Assembly (NCBI GenBank): GCA_913773715.1 | Contig: CAJYHD010000041.1 | Coordinates: 1 to 6,164, forward strand | Direction of reading: 5' to 3' | Source: an uncultured Sphingobium sp. | GTDB lineage: Bacteria; Pseudomonadota; Alphaproteobacteria; Sphingomonadales; Sphingomonadaceae | Length of the DNA stretch: 6,164 nucleotides | Shown here: one piece after another, positions 1 through 5,518 of the stretch | How positions within the stretch are numbered: position 1 is the stretch's first letter | How the letters are laid out: the number at the start of each line of letters is the position of its first letter | Made by a program: the position numbers and the translations under genes | The notes under the pieces: model-generated | Seen by the model: the letters and a program-made list of their open reading frames with translations, nothing else | Databases searched by the model: none | Told to the model about the DNA's origin: nothing

Positions 1-80
1 AGGATTTCCGCTTCCCCGACCGCCGCCCTCAGTTTTTCCCAATCGATCGCCATCGCGGCGAGCGAGTCCAGCCCGCGCGC
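1..80 (-). pseudogene. tnpA: Fragment of a second Tn3-family tnpA, running out of the window to the left
   Basis: Read on the minus strand, these bases encode ARGLDSLAAMAIDWEKL followed by RAAVGEAEIL. This is almost the same peptide as the plus-strand transposase encodes at 137-216. Aligning the reverse complement of 1-80 with 137-216 by eye gives 68 of 80 matching bases without gaps, with most differences silent or conservative. It is therefore a related but distinct allele and not an exact copy. The homology stops near position 80, where the palindrome at 83-100 begins. The C-terminal side of this copy would lie left of the window. Whether it is a longer gene or a scrap cannot be told from here. 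Confidence 0.75.
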
Positions 81-82
81 TC

Positions 83-100
83 CAGGCGCAGTTGCGCCTG
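83..100. repeat. Short palindrome at the head-to-head tnpA junction
   Basis: CAGGCGCA at 83-90 and TGCGCCTG at 93-100 are perfect 8-bp inverted arms around a 2-base GT centre. The palindrome sits exactly where the minus-strand tnpA fragment stops and the plus-strand tnpA begins, so it marks the rearrangement joint. The TTG that would open the downstream reading frame (92-94) lies inside it. Short inverted repeats of this kind are known to promote fold-back or template-switch joining; that role here is inference. Confidence 0.7.
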
Positions 101-2068
101 CTCACCGGCTCCTGCCGCCTGCTGATCGATGCACGGGCGCAAGGCTTGGACTCGCTTGCCGCGATGGCGATCGACTGGGAGAAACTGGGAACGGCGGTCG
201 GGGAAGCGGAGATACTGGTCGCGCCGGAGACGACCGATCGTACTGCCGAGCTGATCGACCGGCATCGCTCGCTGCGTGCGGTGATCGGGCCGTTCCTGGG
301 CGCCTCCACCTTCCGGGGTGCCGGCCCGGTCCAGGGGCTGCTCGATGCGGTCCGGATTGTCGGTGAGGTTTATCGGACCGGCAGGCGACGCTTGCCCGAC
401 AATCCACCGCTTCGCTTCGTGCCGCCATCGTGGCGGCCTTTCGTGCTGCGCGACGGGCAGGTCGTCCGCGCAGCCTATGAACTGTGCGCTCTCACCCAGT
501 TGCGCGATCGGCTGCGTGCCGGCGACATATGGGTAGAGGAAAGTCGCCAGTATCGTGCTTTCGACAGCTACCTCCTGCCGCCCGCCACCTTTGCGGCGCT
601 ACGCGAGCGCGGGCCGTTGCCGTTGGCGATCGACACCGACTTCGATACCTTCATTGCCGGTCGCCGTGCCCGCCTCGATACCGCGATCGAACAAGTCACG
701 GCGCTCGCCCGGCAGGGGGAACTGCCCCAGGTACGGCTCGACGCCGGCGGGCTCGTCATCTCGCCGCTCAAGGCCGTAACCCCGCCCAGTACAGAGGACG
801 TGCGGCGCATGGTCTACGACCGCCTGCCGCGCGTGAAGATCACCGATCTGTTGCTGGAGGTCGATGGCTGGACCGGCTTTTCCGAATGCTTCACGCATCG
901 CCGCTCCGGTCGACCGGCCGATGATCGTAACGCGCTTCTCACCGTGATCCTGGCGGACGGCATCAATCTCGGCCTGACGCGCATGGCGGATACCTGCCAG
1001 GCGGCCACCCTGCGCCAGCTCGCACATCTGCATGACTGGCACGTCAGCGAGAGCGCCTATGGCGCAGCGCTGGCGCGACTGATCGACGCGCATCGCGCCC
1101 TGCCGCTAAGCAGCCTGTGGGGCGACGGCACCACGTCGTCGAGCGATGGCCAGCTCTTTCACGCCGGTGGGCGCGGGGCTGCGATCGGTGACATCAACGC
1201 GCGTAACGGCAACGAACCCGGCGTCAGCTTCTACACCCACATCTCGGATCAATATGACCCGTTTGCGAGCAGGGTGATCGCGGCGACAGCGGGCAAGGCG
1301 CCCTATGTCCTCGACGGGCTGCTCTACCATGCCACCGGTCTGTCGATCGAAGAGCATTACACCGATACCGGCGGGGCCTCCGACCATGTATTTGGCCTCA
1401 TGCCGTTCTTCGGCTACCGCTTCGCGCCGCGTTTGCGGGATCTGAAGGAACGACGCCTGCATCTGCTGCCGCAGCAGGATGCCGGGGCGCTGCTCGTCGG
1501 ACTGACCGGCGATCCGGTCGCGGTCGGCCACGTCGCTGACCATTGGGACGAACTGCTCCGCCTCGTCACCTCGATCCGCAGCGGCACCGTCACCGCCTCC
1601 GCCATGCTGCGCCGGTTGTCCGCCTATCCACGTCAGAACGGCCTTGCGCTGGCATTGCGTGAGGTCGGGCGGATCGAACGCTCGATTTTCATGCTCGACT
1701 GGTTGCGCGACATCGACCTGCGCCGGCGTGCCCAGGCCGGACTCAACAAGGGAGAGGCGCGCAACGCGCTCGCCCGAGCGCTGTTCTTCAATCAGCTCGG
1801 CGAACTGCGGGACCGCCGGTTCGAAAACCAGACCTACCGCGCCTCCGGCCTCAACCTGCTCGTAGCCGCCATCATCCTGTGGAACACCCGCTACCTCGAA
1901 CAGGCCATCGCCGGCATGGCCGTGCCTCCCGAAACTGCCCGCCACATCGCACCGCTCGGGTGGGAACATATCTCGCTCACCGGCGACTACCGCTGGAACA
2001 CCGACGACCGCCCTCCGGTCGGCCAGCTCAGGCCGCTACGCACACCCGCATCGTTGCTCGCTGCATGA
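92..2068 (+). CDS. tnpA: Tn3-family transposase TnpA, lacking its N-terminal third
   Basis: TnpA cuts and joins the 38-bp ends of Tn3-family transposons during replicative transposition. The 658 residues match the C-terminal two-thirds of the family, whose members are usually about 950-1000 aa. The catalytic core is complete: Asp352 in TSSSDGQ, Asp425 in EEHYTDTGG and Glu555 in LNKGEARNALARALFF. The 73- and 130-residue spacings fit the family. The protein ends normally with GWEHISLTGDYRWN and RPLR, 29 bases before the terminal repeat. The N-terminal DNA-binding region is missing. The frame stays open to position 1, but those codons are the antisense of another tnpA copy and do not look like TnpA, so the homologous part starts near 92. 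TTG 92 is only a formal start with no convincing ribosome-binding site. Without the end-recognition domain it is probably inactive. Confidence 0.9.
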   Translation: MRLLTGSCRLLIDARAQGLDSLAAMAIDWEKLGTAVGEAEILVAPETTDRTAELIDRHRSLRAVIGPFLGASTFRGAGPVQGLLDAVRIVGEVYRTGRRRLPDNPPLRFVPPSWRPFVLRDGQVVRAAYELCALTQLRDRLRAGDIWVEESRQYRAFDSYLLPPATFAALRERGPLPLAIDTDFDTFIAGRRARLDTAIEQVTALARQGELPQVRLDAGGLVISPLKAVTPPSTEDVRRMVYDRLPRVKITDLLLEVDGWTGFSECFTHRRSGRPADDRNALLTVILADGINLGLTRMADTCQAATLRQLAHLHDWHVSESAYGAALARLIDAHRALPLSSLWGDGTTSSSDGQLFHAGGRGAAIGDINARNGNEPGVSFYTHISDQYDPFASRVIAATAGKAPYVLDGLLYHATGLSIEEHYTDTGGASDHVFGLMPFFGYRFAPRLRDLKERRLHLLPQQDAGALLVGLTGDPVAVGHVADHWDELLRLVTSIRSGTVTASAMLRRLSAYPRQNGLALALREVGRIERSIFMLDWLRDIDLRRRAQAGLNKGEARNALARALFFNQLGELRDRRFENQTYRASGLNLLVAAIILWNTRYLEQAIAGMAVPPETARHIAPLGWEHISLTGDYRWNTDDRPPVGQLRPLRTPASLLAA

Positions 2069-2097
2069 CGCGGCCACGTGTTCGCCTATCGTTCACG

Positions 2098-2135
2098 CTT
2101 GGCGTACGCAGATCACACTTTCGTGTCGTAGCCCC
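2098..2135. repeat. 38-bp terminal inverted repeat (right end) of the Tn3-family element
   Basis: Read inward from the outer end on the minus strand, the sequence begins GGGGCTACGACACG and ends ACGCCAAG exactly 38 bases later. Tn3-family ends are typically 38 bp, begin GGGG and end with a TAAG-like tetranucleotide such as ACGCTAAG. It lies 29 bp beyond the tnpA stop, where the family's tnpA-proximal end is expected. The next five bases outward are AATAG. They could be one copy of the usual 5-bp target duplication, but the partner end is not in the window. Confidence 0.8.
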
Positions 2136-2445
2136 AATAGCTCCGGCTCGCCGCAGCCAGTTCACCAGCACCGACTTCACCAACGTGTTGCGCGAGGCCG
2201 AGGTGCGGATCAGCATGGACGGACGCGGCCGCTGGATGGACAACGTCTTTATCGAGCAGCTTTGGCGGTCGATGAAGTACGAATGCGTCTATCCGAACGC
2301 ATTCGGGCCCGGCTCCCAATTGCGAACCGGGCTCGGCCGGTGAGTCAGCTATTACAACGGGTAGCAGCCTCACTCCTGCCTCGCCGGCCGAACGCCGGAC
2401 GAGGTATACGGACATGCCGTTCAACAGAATGGCGGCGTAAACCAA
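2136..2445 (+). pseudogene. IS3-family transposase (OrfB) C-terminal remnant with nonsense codons
   Basis: From about 2151 the frame encodes SQFTSTDFTNVLREAEVRIS, then MDGRGRWMDNVFIEQLWRSM and KYECVYPNAF. This is the well-known end of the IS3-family DDE (rve) integrase domain, including the final catalytic Glu in NVFIEQLW. The rest of the family signature follows in the same frame (SYYNG, then PHS and LAGRTPDEVYG), but it is interrupted by TGA at 2341, where Trp is usual, and by TAG at 2362. The residues before SQFTS should contain the second catalytic Asp (HSD.GSQ) and read ARR instead. The N-terminal part and OrfA are absent, cut off by the Tn3 end at 2135. An apparent longer frame from 1879 only joins unrelated out-of-frame DNA to this remnant. 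Confidence 0.85.
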
Positions 2446-2500
2446 CCGGGGTATAGCTTAGCCCACACGCTAAACTGTTCAGGAAGGCGGGACCACCTCA
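2136..2500 (+). mobile_element. Remnant of an IS3-family insertion sequence
   Basis: The remnant includes the broken orfB and about 55 bases beyond it. The likely right tip is AGGCGGGACCACCTCA ending at 2500. It reads TGAGGTGGTCCCGCC from outside, which fits IS3-family ends beginning TGA or TGG. The left part of the IS is not present in the window. The tip assignment is by resemblance only, because the matching left inverted repeat cannot be seen. Confidence 0.6.
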
Positions 2501-2559
2501 ATTGCATCCATCAGGCGAATGATCCAACGCATCGCTAAGCTCGAATTATGAGGCGGGCT

Positions 2560-3333
2560 CTAAGATAAAATGGGAAGAGATTCAGGATCGGGGTGAGACT
2601 CGCGTGAATGCGTCATTTGATCAATCACTGCACCAAGCCGTGCCAACATCCGGCCGAGCGAACCGCCCACGGTGATCTGCGCCAGTTCACAGCATGACAA
2701 CTGACCTTTCAGCCGCTTTTGTTCCTCAGCCTCGTCGGCCACGTGCTGGACCGTATCGTTGGGTGCCGGCGCGGGGCGAAGCCAGCGGGGGAGCAGGGAC
2801 AGCAGCCGCTTGGGCGCAACCACCCGATAAGCATTCGACGTCTGCTCGAAGCGCGGCCCCGGCCCTTCTCCTTCGATCCGGCGGAAGCGGCGTTGGCGGA
2901 CGAGAAAACCGGCGTCCTCCAAAATCTGGATCGCACGCGCGACGGTGGCGCGGCCGAGCGCAGTGGCCGAGGCCAGCCGGTCGTAGCTGGGATAAACCTT
3001 GCCACCGTTCAGTCGGGCAAGCGTGCAGAGTTCCTCATAAACGCGCACCGCACCTGCGGTCAGGCTGGCCAACAGATGTTCGGCACCGGTCAGGTCCCTG
3101 CCCTGCCCCCGCGCTTCGCGCTTGATCCGACGTCCGGTGTCGAGCGCCACGCGCGCCATGCGGATCAGCCGGTCGCACTCGCCCTTGGCGGGCTTGGCGA
3201 AGAAGGCGTCTTCGAACGTCCCCGCCTCGATACTGTCGCGCCGCACGGACGAGCGGGAGCGTCGCCCCCCCTGCCCGCTCGCCACTTGCGCAAGCACGCG
3301 CGTCGTCGCTTCACCAAAGGTGAACGCCGTCAT
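2560..3333 (-). CDS. Winged-helix (HTH_36-like) replication-associated plasmid protein
   Basis: The protein is 257 aa and probably binds DNA. Residues 96-172 form a winged-helix domain. VYPSYDRLASATALGRATVA is the helix-turn-helix, RAIQILEDAGFLVRQRRFRR the recognition-helix end and wing, and TSNAYRVV closes the domain. The N-terminal 90 residues are basic and carry the motif FAKPAKGECDRLIRMAR. The C-terminal part has PRWLRPAPAPND and a helical tail ending near DPESLPILS. Proteins of this build are frequent next to replication genes on sphingomonad plasmids and are often annotated as helix-turn-helix or replication protein; this is recalled, not searched. The ATG start is supported by a purine-rich Shine-Dalgarno stretch, GGGGAAGGAAG, immediately upstream (3334-3344). 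It lies downstream of repA and the iterons on the same strand. An accessory or initiator role in replication is inferred; a transcription regulator is the alternative. Confidence 0.85.
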   Translation of the reverse strand: MTAFTFGEATTRVLAQVASGQGGRRSRSSVRRDSIEAGTFEDAFFAKPAKGECDRLIRMARVALDTGRRIKREARGQGRDLTGAEHLLASLTAGAVRVYEELCTLARLNGGKVYPSYDRLASATALGRATVARAIQILEDAGFLVRQRRFRRIEGEGPGPRFEQTSNAYRVVAPKRLLSLLPRWLRPAPAPNDTVQHVADEAEEQKRLKGQLSCCELAQITVGGSLGRMLARLGAVIDQMTHSRESHPDPESLPILS

Positions 3334-3493
3334 CTTCCTTCCCCTTATATCCGGGGCCGGACCAAAAAAGACAAAGAAAGAACGTGGCGCGAAGCGCGCA
3401 TCCTTGAACCGCAGGGGCGACAGGCGTATCAGGAGAGGGCTAGTGAGACCCCGGATCGACGTTTGGCGACGTCGCTCCTGTAATACCTGGGAT

Positions 3494-3521
3494 GCCTGGC
3501 CTTCGTGCCGGGCTTTCCTTT
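3494..3521 (+). terminator. Possible rho-independent terminator on the plus strand
   Basis: GCCTGGC (3494-3500) and GCCGGGC (3507-3513) can pair over 7 positions with one G-U pair around a CTTCGT loop. TTTCCTTT follows. The stem is GC-rich and the tail is interrupted by two Cs, so it is weaker than a textbook terminator. No recognisable plus-strand gene precedes it, so it would end an uncharacterised short RNA, or it may have no role as a terminator. Confidence 0.3.
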
Positions 3522-3552
3522 ATGTGGTCACGACCGCTCCCATATGCTGCCT

Positions 3553-3566
3553 TCGCAGATCTGCGA
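3553..3566. repeat. Perfect 14-bp palindrome
   Basis: TCGCAGATCTGCGA is its own reverse complement and lies 54 bp before the first iteron. Such a dyad is a plausible dimeric-protein operator or an origin-associated site. No binding protein can be named from the sequence. Confidence 0.5.
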
Positions 3567-3620
3567 CCCGCGATAGGGGGCAACCTTGCAGGTAATTTCC
3601 AACAAAGAAAGCAGTCACGA

Positions 3621-3640
3621 TTCGTGCTTTCGAGTAGGAA
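3621..3640 (+). repeat. Iteron 1 of the origin cluster
   Basis: TTCGTGCTTTCGAGTAGGAA differs from the perfect copies at 4707-4726 and 4783-4802 by a single base (G for T at position 17). It starts 62 bp before the next iteron. Confidence 0.8.
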
Positions 3641-3682
3641 ATCAAAAAAACTGCTAGATAACGCTCGAAATCGGCAACATCA

Positions 3683-3702
3683 TTCGTGCTATCAAGTATC
3701 AA
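3683..3702 (+). repeat. Iteron 2 of the origin cluster
   Basis: TTCGTGCTATCAAGTATCAA is the most diverged copy, with three differences from the consensus at positions 9, 12 and 18. It starts 33 bp before iteron 3, about three helical turns. Confidence 0.75.
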
Positions 3703-3715
3703 TTCAGATGGATAG

Positions 3716-3735
3716 TTCGTGCTATCGAGTATGAA
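3716..3735 (+). repeat. Iteron 3 of the origin cluster
   Basis: TTCGTGCTATCGAGTATGAA has one difference (A for T at position 9) from the perfect copies around the repA start. It ends 19 bp short of the repA stop codon region. Confidence 0.8.
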
Positions 3736-3748
3736 TTGATCGTCGGTC

Positions 3749-3776
3749 CGCGAATCACGGATCGACGTGATTCGCG
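3749..3776 (-). terminator. Strong hairpin overlapping the repA stop codon
   Basis: CGCGAATCAC (3749-3758) and GTGATTCGCG (3767-3776) are perfect 10-bp inverted arms around an 8-base loop. The repA stop (complement of 3755-3757) lies inside the stem. No run of U follows on the repA strand, so it is not a canonical rho-independent terminator. It could slow RNA decay, separate repA transcription from the origin, or bind a protein. Which of these is unresolved. Confidence 0.45.
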
Positions 3777-4711
3777 TCCGCTTCCGCCAAGTCCTCCAGC
3801 GCCCTGGGACGGGCCGTGACGATCACCCGCGCGGACGGCGCGCGGCGGCCCCTCCCCCGGCCCTCGGTCGGTTCGGACTCGGCATCCTCGATGATCGCGA
3901 CTTGGAAGTCGGGGATGGCATCGGCCTGCGCGATCGCCTTCATCGCGGCACGAAAATTGGCGAGCGGGTTCTGATATCCGACTTGCAGCCGGAAGGTCGC
4001 CAGGTCGATCTCCAGCCGCCCGTCCTCGGCGGTGGCGCAGGCCACCTCGTAGATGCGCCGCTCGACCGGCCCCAACTGGAAATAGGCCGCGGCATAGGCC
4101 AACACCTGCTTGTCGCGCAGGATCGCGCGGTGCAGCCAGTCGCACAGACGCACCTTCACCGCCTTCAGGCGGCGCTCGCCGGTGCGCGTCTTGGAATAGT
4201 GCAACCGCGCCTCGGACAGCCACGAGAAGAAGCCCTCCTCCCCTTCCCCGCCCGCCTCGATATTGGTCTTGATCTGCGTACCCTGCAGCCGCTCCAGCGC
4301 CTCGGACAGCCGCTGGTACGAGCGCGCCGAATGGTTCGAGCCGGTGACCGAGAACAGGTCATGCGCGGTGAAGATGAAGTCCTGCCCCACCTCCTCGCCG
4401 CGTTCGATCTTGGCCGCCATCAGGCTGGCGATATAAAGGACAATCTCCTTGTCATAGATGGTCGCCACCCCCTTGGCCGAGGGCCGGACCTCGATCGCAA
4501 CATTGGCGTGGGAATAGGTCAGCGGCTTCATCCAGGCGGTCTTGCTGAGCGCGAAGAAGGGAAAGGCCATCAGCGACCGTTCGCCGCGGATCTCGCTGGT
4601 GAGTGGGCTGTCGAGGTAGAACAGGTCGCCCTGCGGCCGACCGCCCGAGCGGGCGGAAATGGCGTCTTTTTTACGGGCGGGCGTGGTGGTTCGCGTCATG
4701 TTGGATTTCAT
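3755..4711 (-). CDS. repA: Plasmid replication initiator protein RepA (RPA family)
   Basis: RepA binds iterons and opens the plasmid origin for replication. From ATG 4711 the protein is 318 aa, a normal length for the RPA (replication initiator protein A) family. Family hallmarks are visible in order: RPQGDLFYLDSPLTSEIRGE near the N-terminus, MAFPFFALSKTAWMKPLTYS, GVATIYDKEIVLYIASLMAA, the DLFSVTGSNHSARSYQRLSE segment with ALERLQGTQIKTNI following, then WLHRAILRDKQVL and AYFQLGPVERRIYEVACA, and LQVGYQNPLANFRAAMKAIA. The start is uncertain. GTG 4723, ATG 4711 and ATG 4699 are in frame, none has a clear Shine-Dalgarno, and the first two lie inside an inverted iteron. ATG 4711 is a compromise. 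Overlap of the operator with the start suggests that RepA represses its own gene. It is flanked by iterons on both sides, and the winged-helix gene follows downstream. Confidence 0.92.
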   Translation of the reverse strand: MKSNMTRTTTPARKKDAISARSGGRPQGDLFYLDSPLTSEIRGERSLMAFPFFALSKTAWMKPLTYSHANVAIEVRPSAKGVATIYDKEIVLYIASLMAAKIERGEEVGQDFIFTAHDLFSVTGSNHSARSYQRLSEALERLQGTQIKTNIEAGGEGEEGFFSWLSEARLHYSKTRTGERRLKAVKVRLCDWLHRAILRDKQVLAYAAAYFQLGPVERRIYEVACATAEDGRLEIDLATFRLQVGYQNPLANFRAAMKAIAQADAIPDFQVAIIEDAESEPTEGRGRGRRAPSARVIVTARPRALEDLAEADANHVDP

Positions 4712-4726
4712 ACTCGAAAGCACGAA
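4707..4726 (-). promoter_or_regulatory. Iteron overlapping the repA start (operator half, reverse orientation)
   Basis: The minus strand reads TTCGTGCTTTCGAGTATGAA, identical over all 20 bases to the copy at 4783-4802 but in the opposite direction. The candidate repA starts GTG 4723 and ATG 4711 fall within it. RepA bound here would block translation-start DNA or transcription of its own gene, as in other iteron plasmids with inverted operator repeats (inference). Confidence 0.8.
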
Positions 4727-4782
4727 CTTTGGGGAGGGGACCCGGGGCTACCGCTGGGAATAGCGGCCAAACCGCGTTTGAG

Positions 4783-4802
4783 TTCGTGCTTTCGAGTATG
4801 AA
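4783..4802 (+). promoter_or_regulatory. Iteron upstream of repA (operator half, forward orientation)
   Basis: TTCGTGCTTTCGAGTATGAA is a perfect partner of the repeat at 4707-4726. The two face each other across 56 bp (4727-4782), where the repA promoter should lie. No convincing -35/-10 pair is visible in this GC-rich spacer. A small dyad, CCGCT-GGGAAT-AGCGG, lies within it at about 4751-4766. Confidence 0.8.
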
Positions 4803-4840
4803 TTCGTCGACAGCGACACAACTCTTCGCAGGGTGGCGAA

Positions 4841-4878
4841 ATTGGGGTTAGCCGCAGGTCGTACGCACTATACCCAAT
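4841..4878. repeat. Imperfect inverted repeat after the HNH gene
   Basis: ATTGGGGTTAG (4841-4851) and CTATACCCAAT (4868-4878) match as inverted arms at 9 of 11 positions around a 16-base loop. It lies 21 bp past the HNH stop on that gene's strand and could end its transcript, but it lacks a U-tract. It may be chance. Confidence 0.3.
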
Positions 4879-4898
4879 GGCCTTGGCTGCACGCTCGA

Positions 4899-5351
4899 TC
4901 AGGCGAACAGGTCGCCGATGGCGCTGGCCCGAAAGTGATTGCACAGGCGACGACGGCGATGCTCGCGCGCGTCGTGGCGCATGTGACAGGCTTGGCACAG
5001 CGCCGCCAAATTACGTGGCCGGTTGTCGCCGGGATTGTGATTGAGATGGGCGCTGGCCAGCAGCACGCGCGTTACGCGGAACGGTAAGGGCGGTGCGATT
5101 CCCGCAAGACCTGGCTGCCCGGCAAGCATCGCGGTCGGGCTGGCCAGCCCCCTCACCTTTCGCCCCTTTGCGTCACGCCACCGTCTGCGTCCGTCGTCCC
5201 ACCAGCGGCCGTCGCCCAGATGCATAACGGCGTGACCATGCGGCCGCCCACAATGCTCGCACCGCCCCTTGGCGCGACCGAAGCGGATCAGCGCCGACAA
5301 TTCACGCCAGTCGATCGGATAGAGCCAGCGGTGTTCGCGCGCGATCGGCAT
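4899..5351 (-). CDS. Small HNH-type zinc-binding protein, putative endonuclease
   Basis: The protein is 150 aa from ATG 5351. A CEHC zinc knuckle (Cys31 and Cys34) and a distant CQAC knuckle (Cys119 and Cys122) bracket the HNH-like segment HLNHNPGDNRPRNLAAL (from His102), which is followed by CHMRHD. This order is typical of HNH nuclease domains with structural zinc. The N-terminus MPIAREHRWLYPIDWRELSA and then LIRFGRAKGRCEHC is, from memory, the conserved opening of small HNH proteins in sphingomonads. I chose ATG 5351 because AGGATGGGG precedes it. The frame stays open up to ATG 5417 and ATG 5537, but those lack a ribosome-binding site, and the longest form would run through both parS-like sites. 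It sits between the parS sites and the repA operator. A DNA-nicking role in plasmid biology is possible but unproven. Confidence 0.8.
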   Translation of the reverse strand: MPIAREHRWLYPIDWRELSALIRFGRAKGRCEHCGRPHGHAVMHLGDGRWWDDGRRRWRDAKGRKVRGLASPTAMLAGQPGLAGIAPPLPFRVTRVLLASAHLNHNPGDNRPRNLAALCQACHMRHDAREHRRRRLCNHFRASAIGDLFA

Positions 5352-5440
5352 GACCCCATCCTGAATCGGTTGCAGGCGAGACGAAAGCGGAAAATCGTGG
5401 TGATTCAGAAAACTCATGAGTGGCGGCAGATTCGCGCCGG

Positions 5441-5474
5441 TTGACCGATGTTTCTCCAAGGAAACATCGGTCAA
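5441..5474. promoter_or_regulatory. parS: parS-like site 1 within a 34-bp extended palindrome
   Basis: The core TGTTTCTCCAAGGAAACA (5449-5466) has the GTTTC/GAAAC arms of ParB-binding sites. The symmetry extends outward perfectly: TTGACCGATGTTTC (5441-5454) and GAAACATCGGTCAA (5461-5474) are exact 14-bp inverted arms around a 6-base centre, TCCAAG. It lies in the parB-HNH intergenic region, about 70 bp centre to centre from site 2. The outer arms go beyond what ParB needs and might also serve as a transcript hairpin or as an operator. Confidence 0.7.
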
Positions 5475-5518
5475 TTTCATGCTCCGGCAAGGAGGACCAT
5501 GCACTCCTCCCGCCCTCA

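Larger units (their letters stand above)
83..2135 (+). mobile_element. Right portion of a Tn3-family transposon (tnpA C-terminal part plus terminal repeat)
   Basis: This span holds the truncated tnpA and the right terminal repeat. No resolvase, res site, left terminal repeat or cargo gene is visible inside the window, so any such parts lie to the left or are lost. The left boundary given is the rearrangement joint with the oppositely oriented tnpA fragment, not a transposon end. The outer right end directly touches the IS3-family remnant, which suggests that the transposon inserted into that IS. Confidence 0.75.
3334..3620. other. Non-coding stretch between the winged-helix gene and the iteron cluster
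   Basis: I see no credible gene here. It contains the Shine-Dalgarno of the winged-helix gene, a weak minus-strand promoter-like pair (TTGTCT, complement of 3369-3374, and GATATA, complement of 3346-3351, 17 bases apart) too close to the start codon to trust, a hairpin with a T-rich tail at 3494-3521, and a perfect 14-bp palindrome at 3553-3566. Open frames on the plus strand here are extensions of antisense frames and show no protein-like motifs. Confidence 0.5.
3621..3735. other. Probable replication origin: three direct iterons in AT-rich DNA
   Basis: Three copies of a 20-bp repeat run in the same direction. TTCGTGCTTTCGAGTAGGAA is at 3621-3640, TTCGTGCTATCAAGTATCAA at 3683-3702 and TTCGTGCTATCGAGTATGAA at 3716-3735. 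They agree at 16 or more of 20 positions with the perfect pair near the repA start. The DNA between and before them (runs of A near 3644-3650, CTAGATAA, CAATTCAGATGGATAG) is clearly richer in A and T than the flanking genes, as expected for an unwinding region. Iterons next to an RPA-type initiator gene are the typical arrangement of theta-replicating plasmids. I found no convincing DnaA box. Confidence 0.7.

Noticed and set aside
1106..1969. 287-aa open frame on the minus strand inside tnpA
   Set aside because: It lies antisense to the catalytic core of TnpA and has no recognisable domain. Such frames are common opposite GC-rich genes.
1879..2343. 154-aa plus-strand frame as a single gene
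   Set aside because: The first half is out-of-frame tnpA and the terminal repeat. Only the part after about 2151 is IS3 transposase, so this is an accidental fusion.
3346..3374. Promoter TTGTCT-N17-GATATA for the winged-helix gene
   Set aside because: The spacing is good, but transcription would begin inside the Shine-Dalgarno, about 6 bases before the ATG, so it was not listed as a feature.
2719..3483. 254-aa open frame on the plus strand opposite the winged-helix gene
   Set aside because: It is antisense to a gene with a good ribosome-binding site and a clear winged helix. It also runs through the intergenic spacer without motifs.
3650..3669. A possible extra degenerate iteron between copies 1 and 2
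   Set aside because: It matches only around TGCTA and CGAA and needs a 2-base shift, too weak to call.
3767..4801. 344-aa open frame on the plus strand opposite repA
   Set aside because: It is the antisense of repA in high-GC DNA. Its sequence shows low-complexity Arg/Gly/Leu repeats and no family motif, while the minus strand encodes a clear RPA-family initiator.
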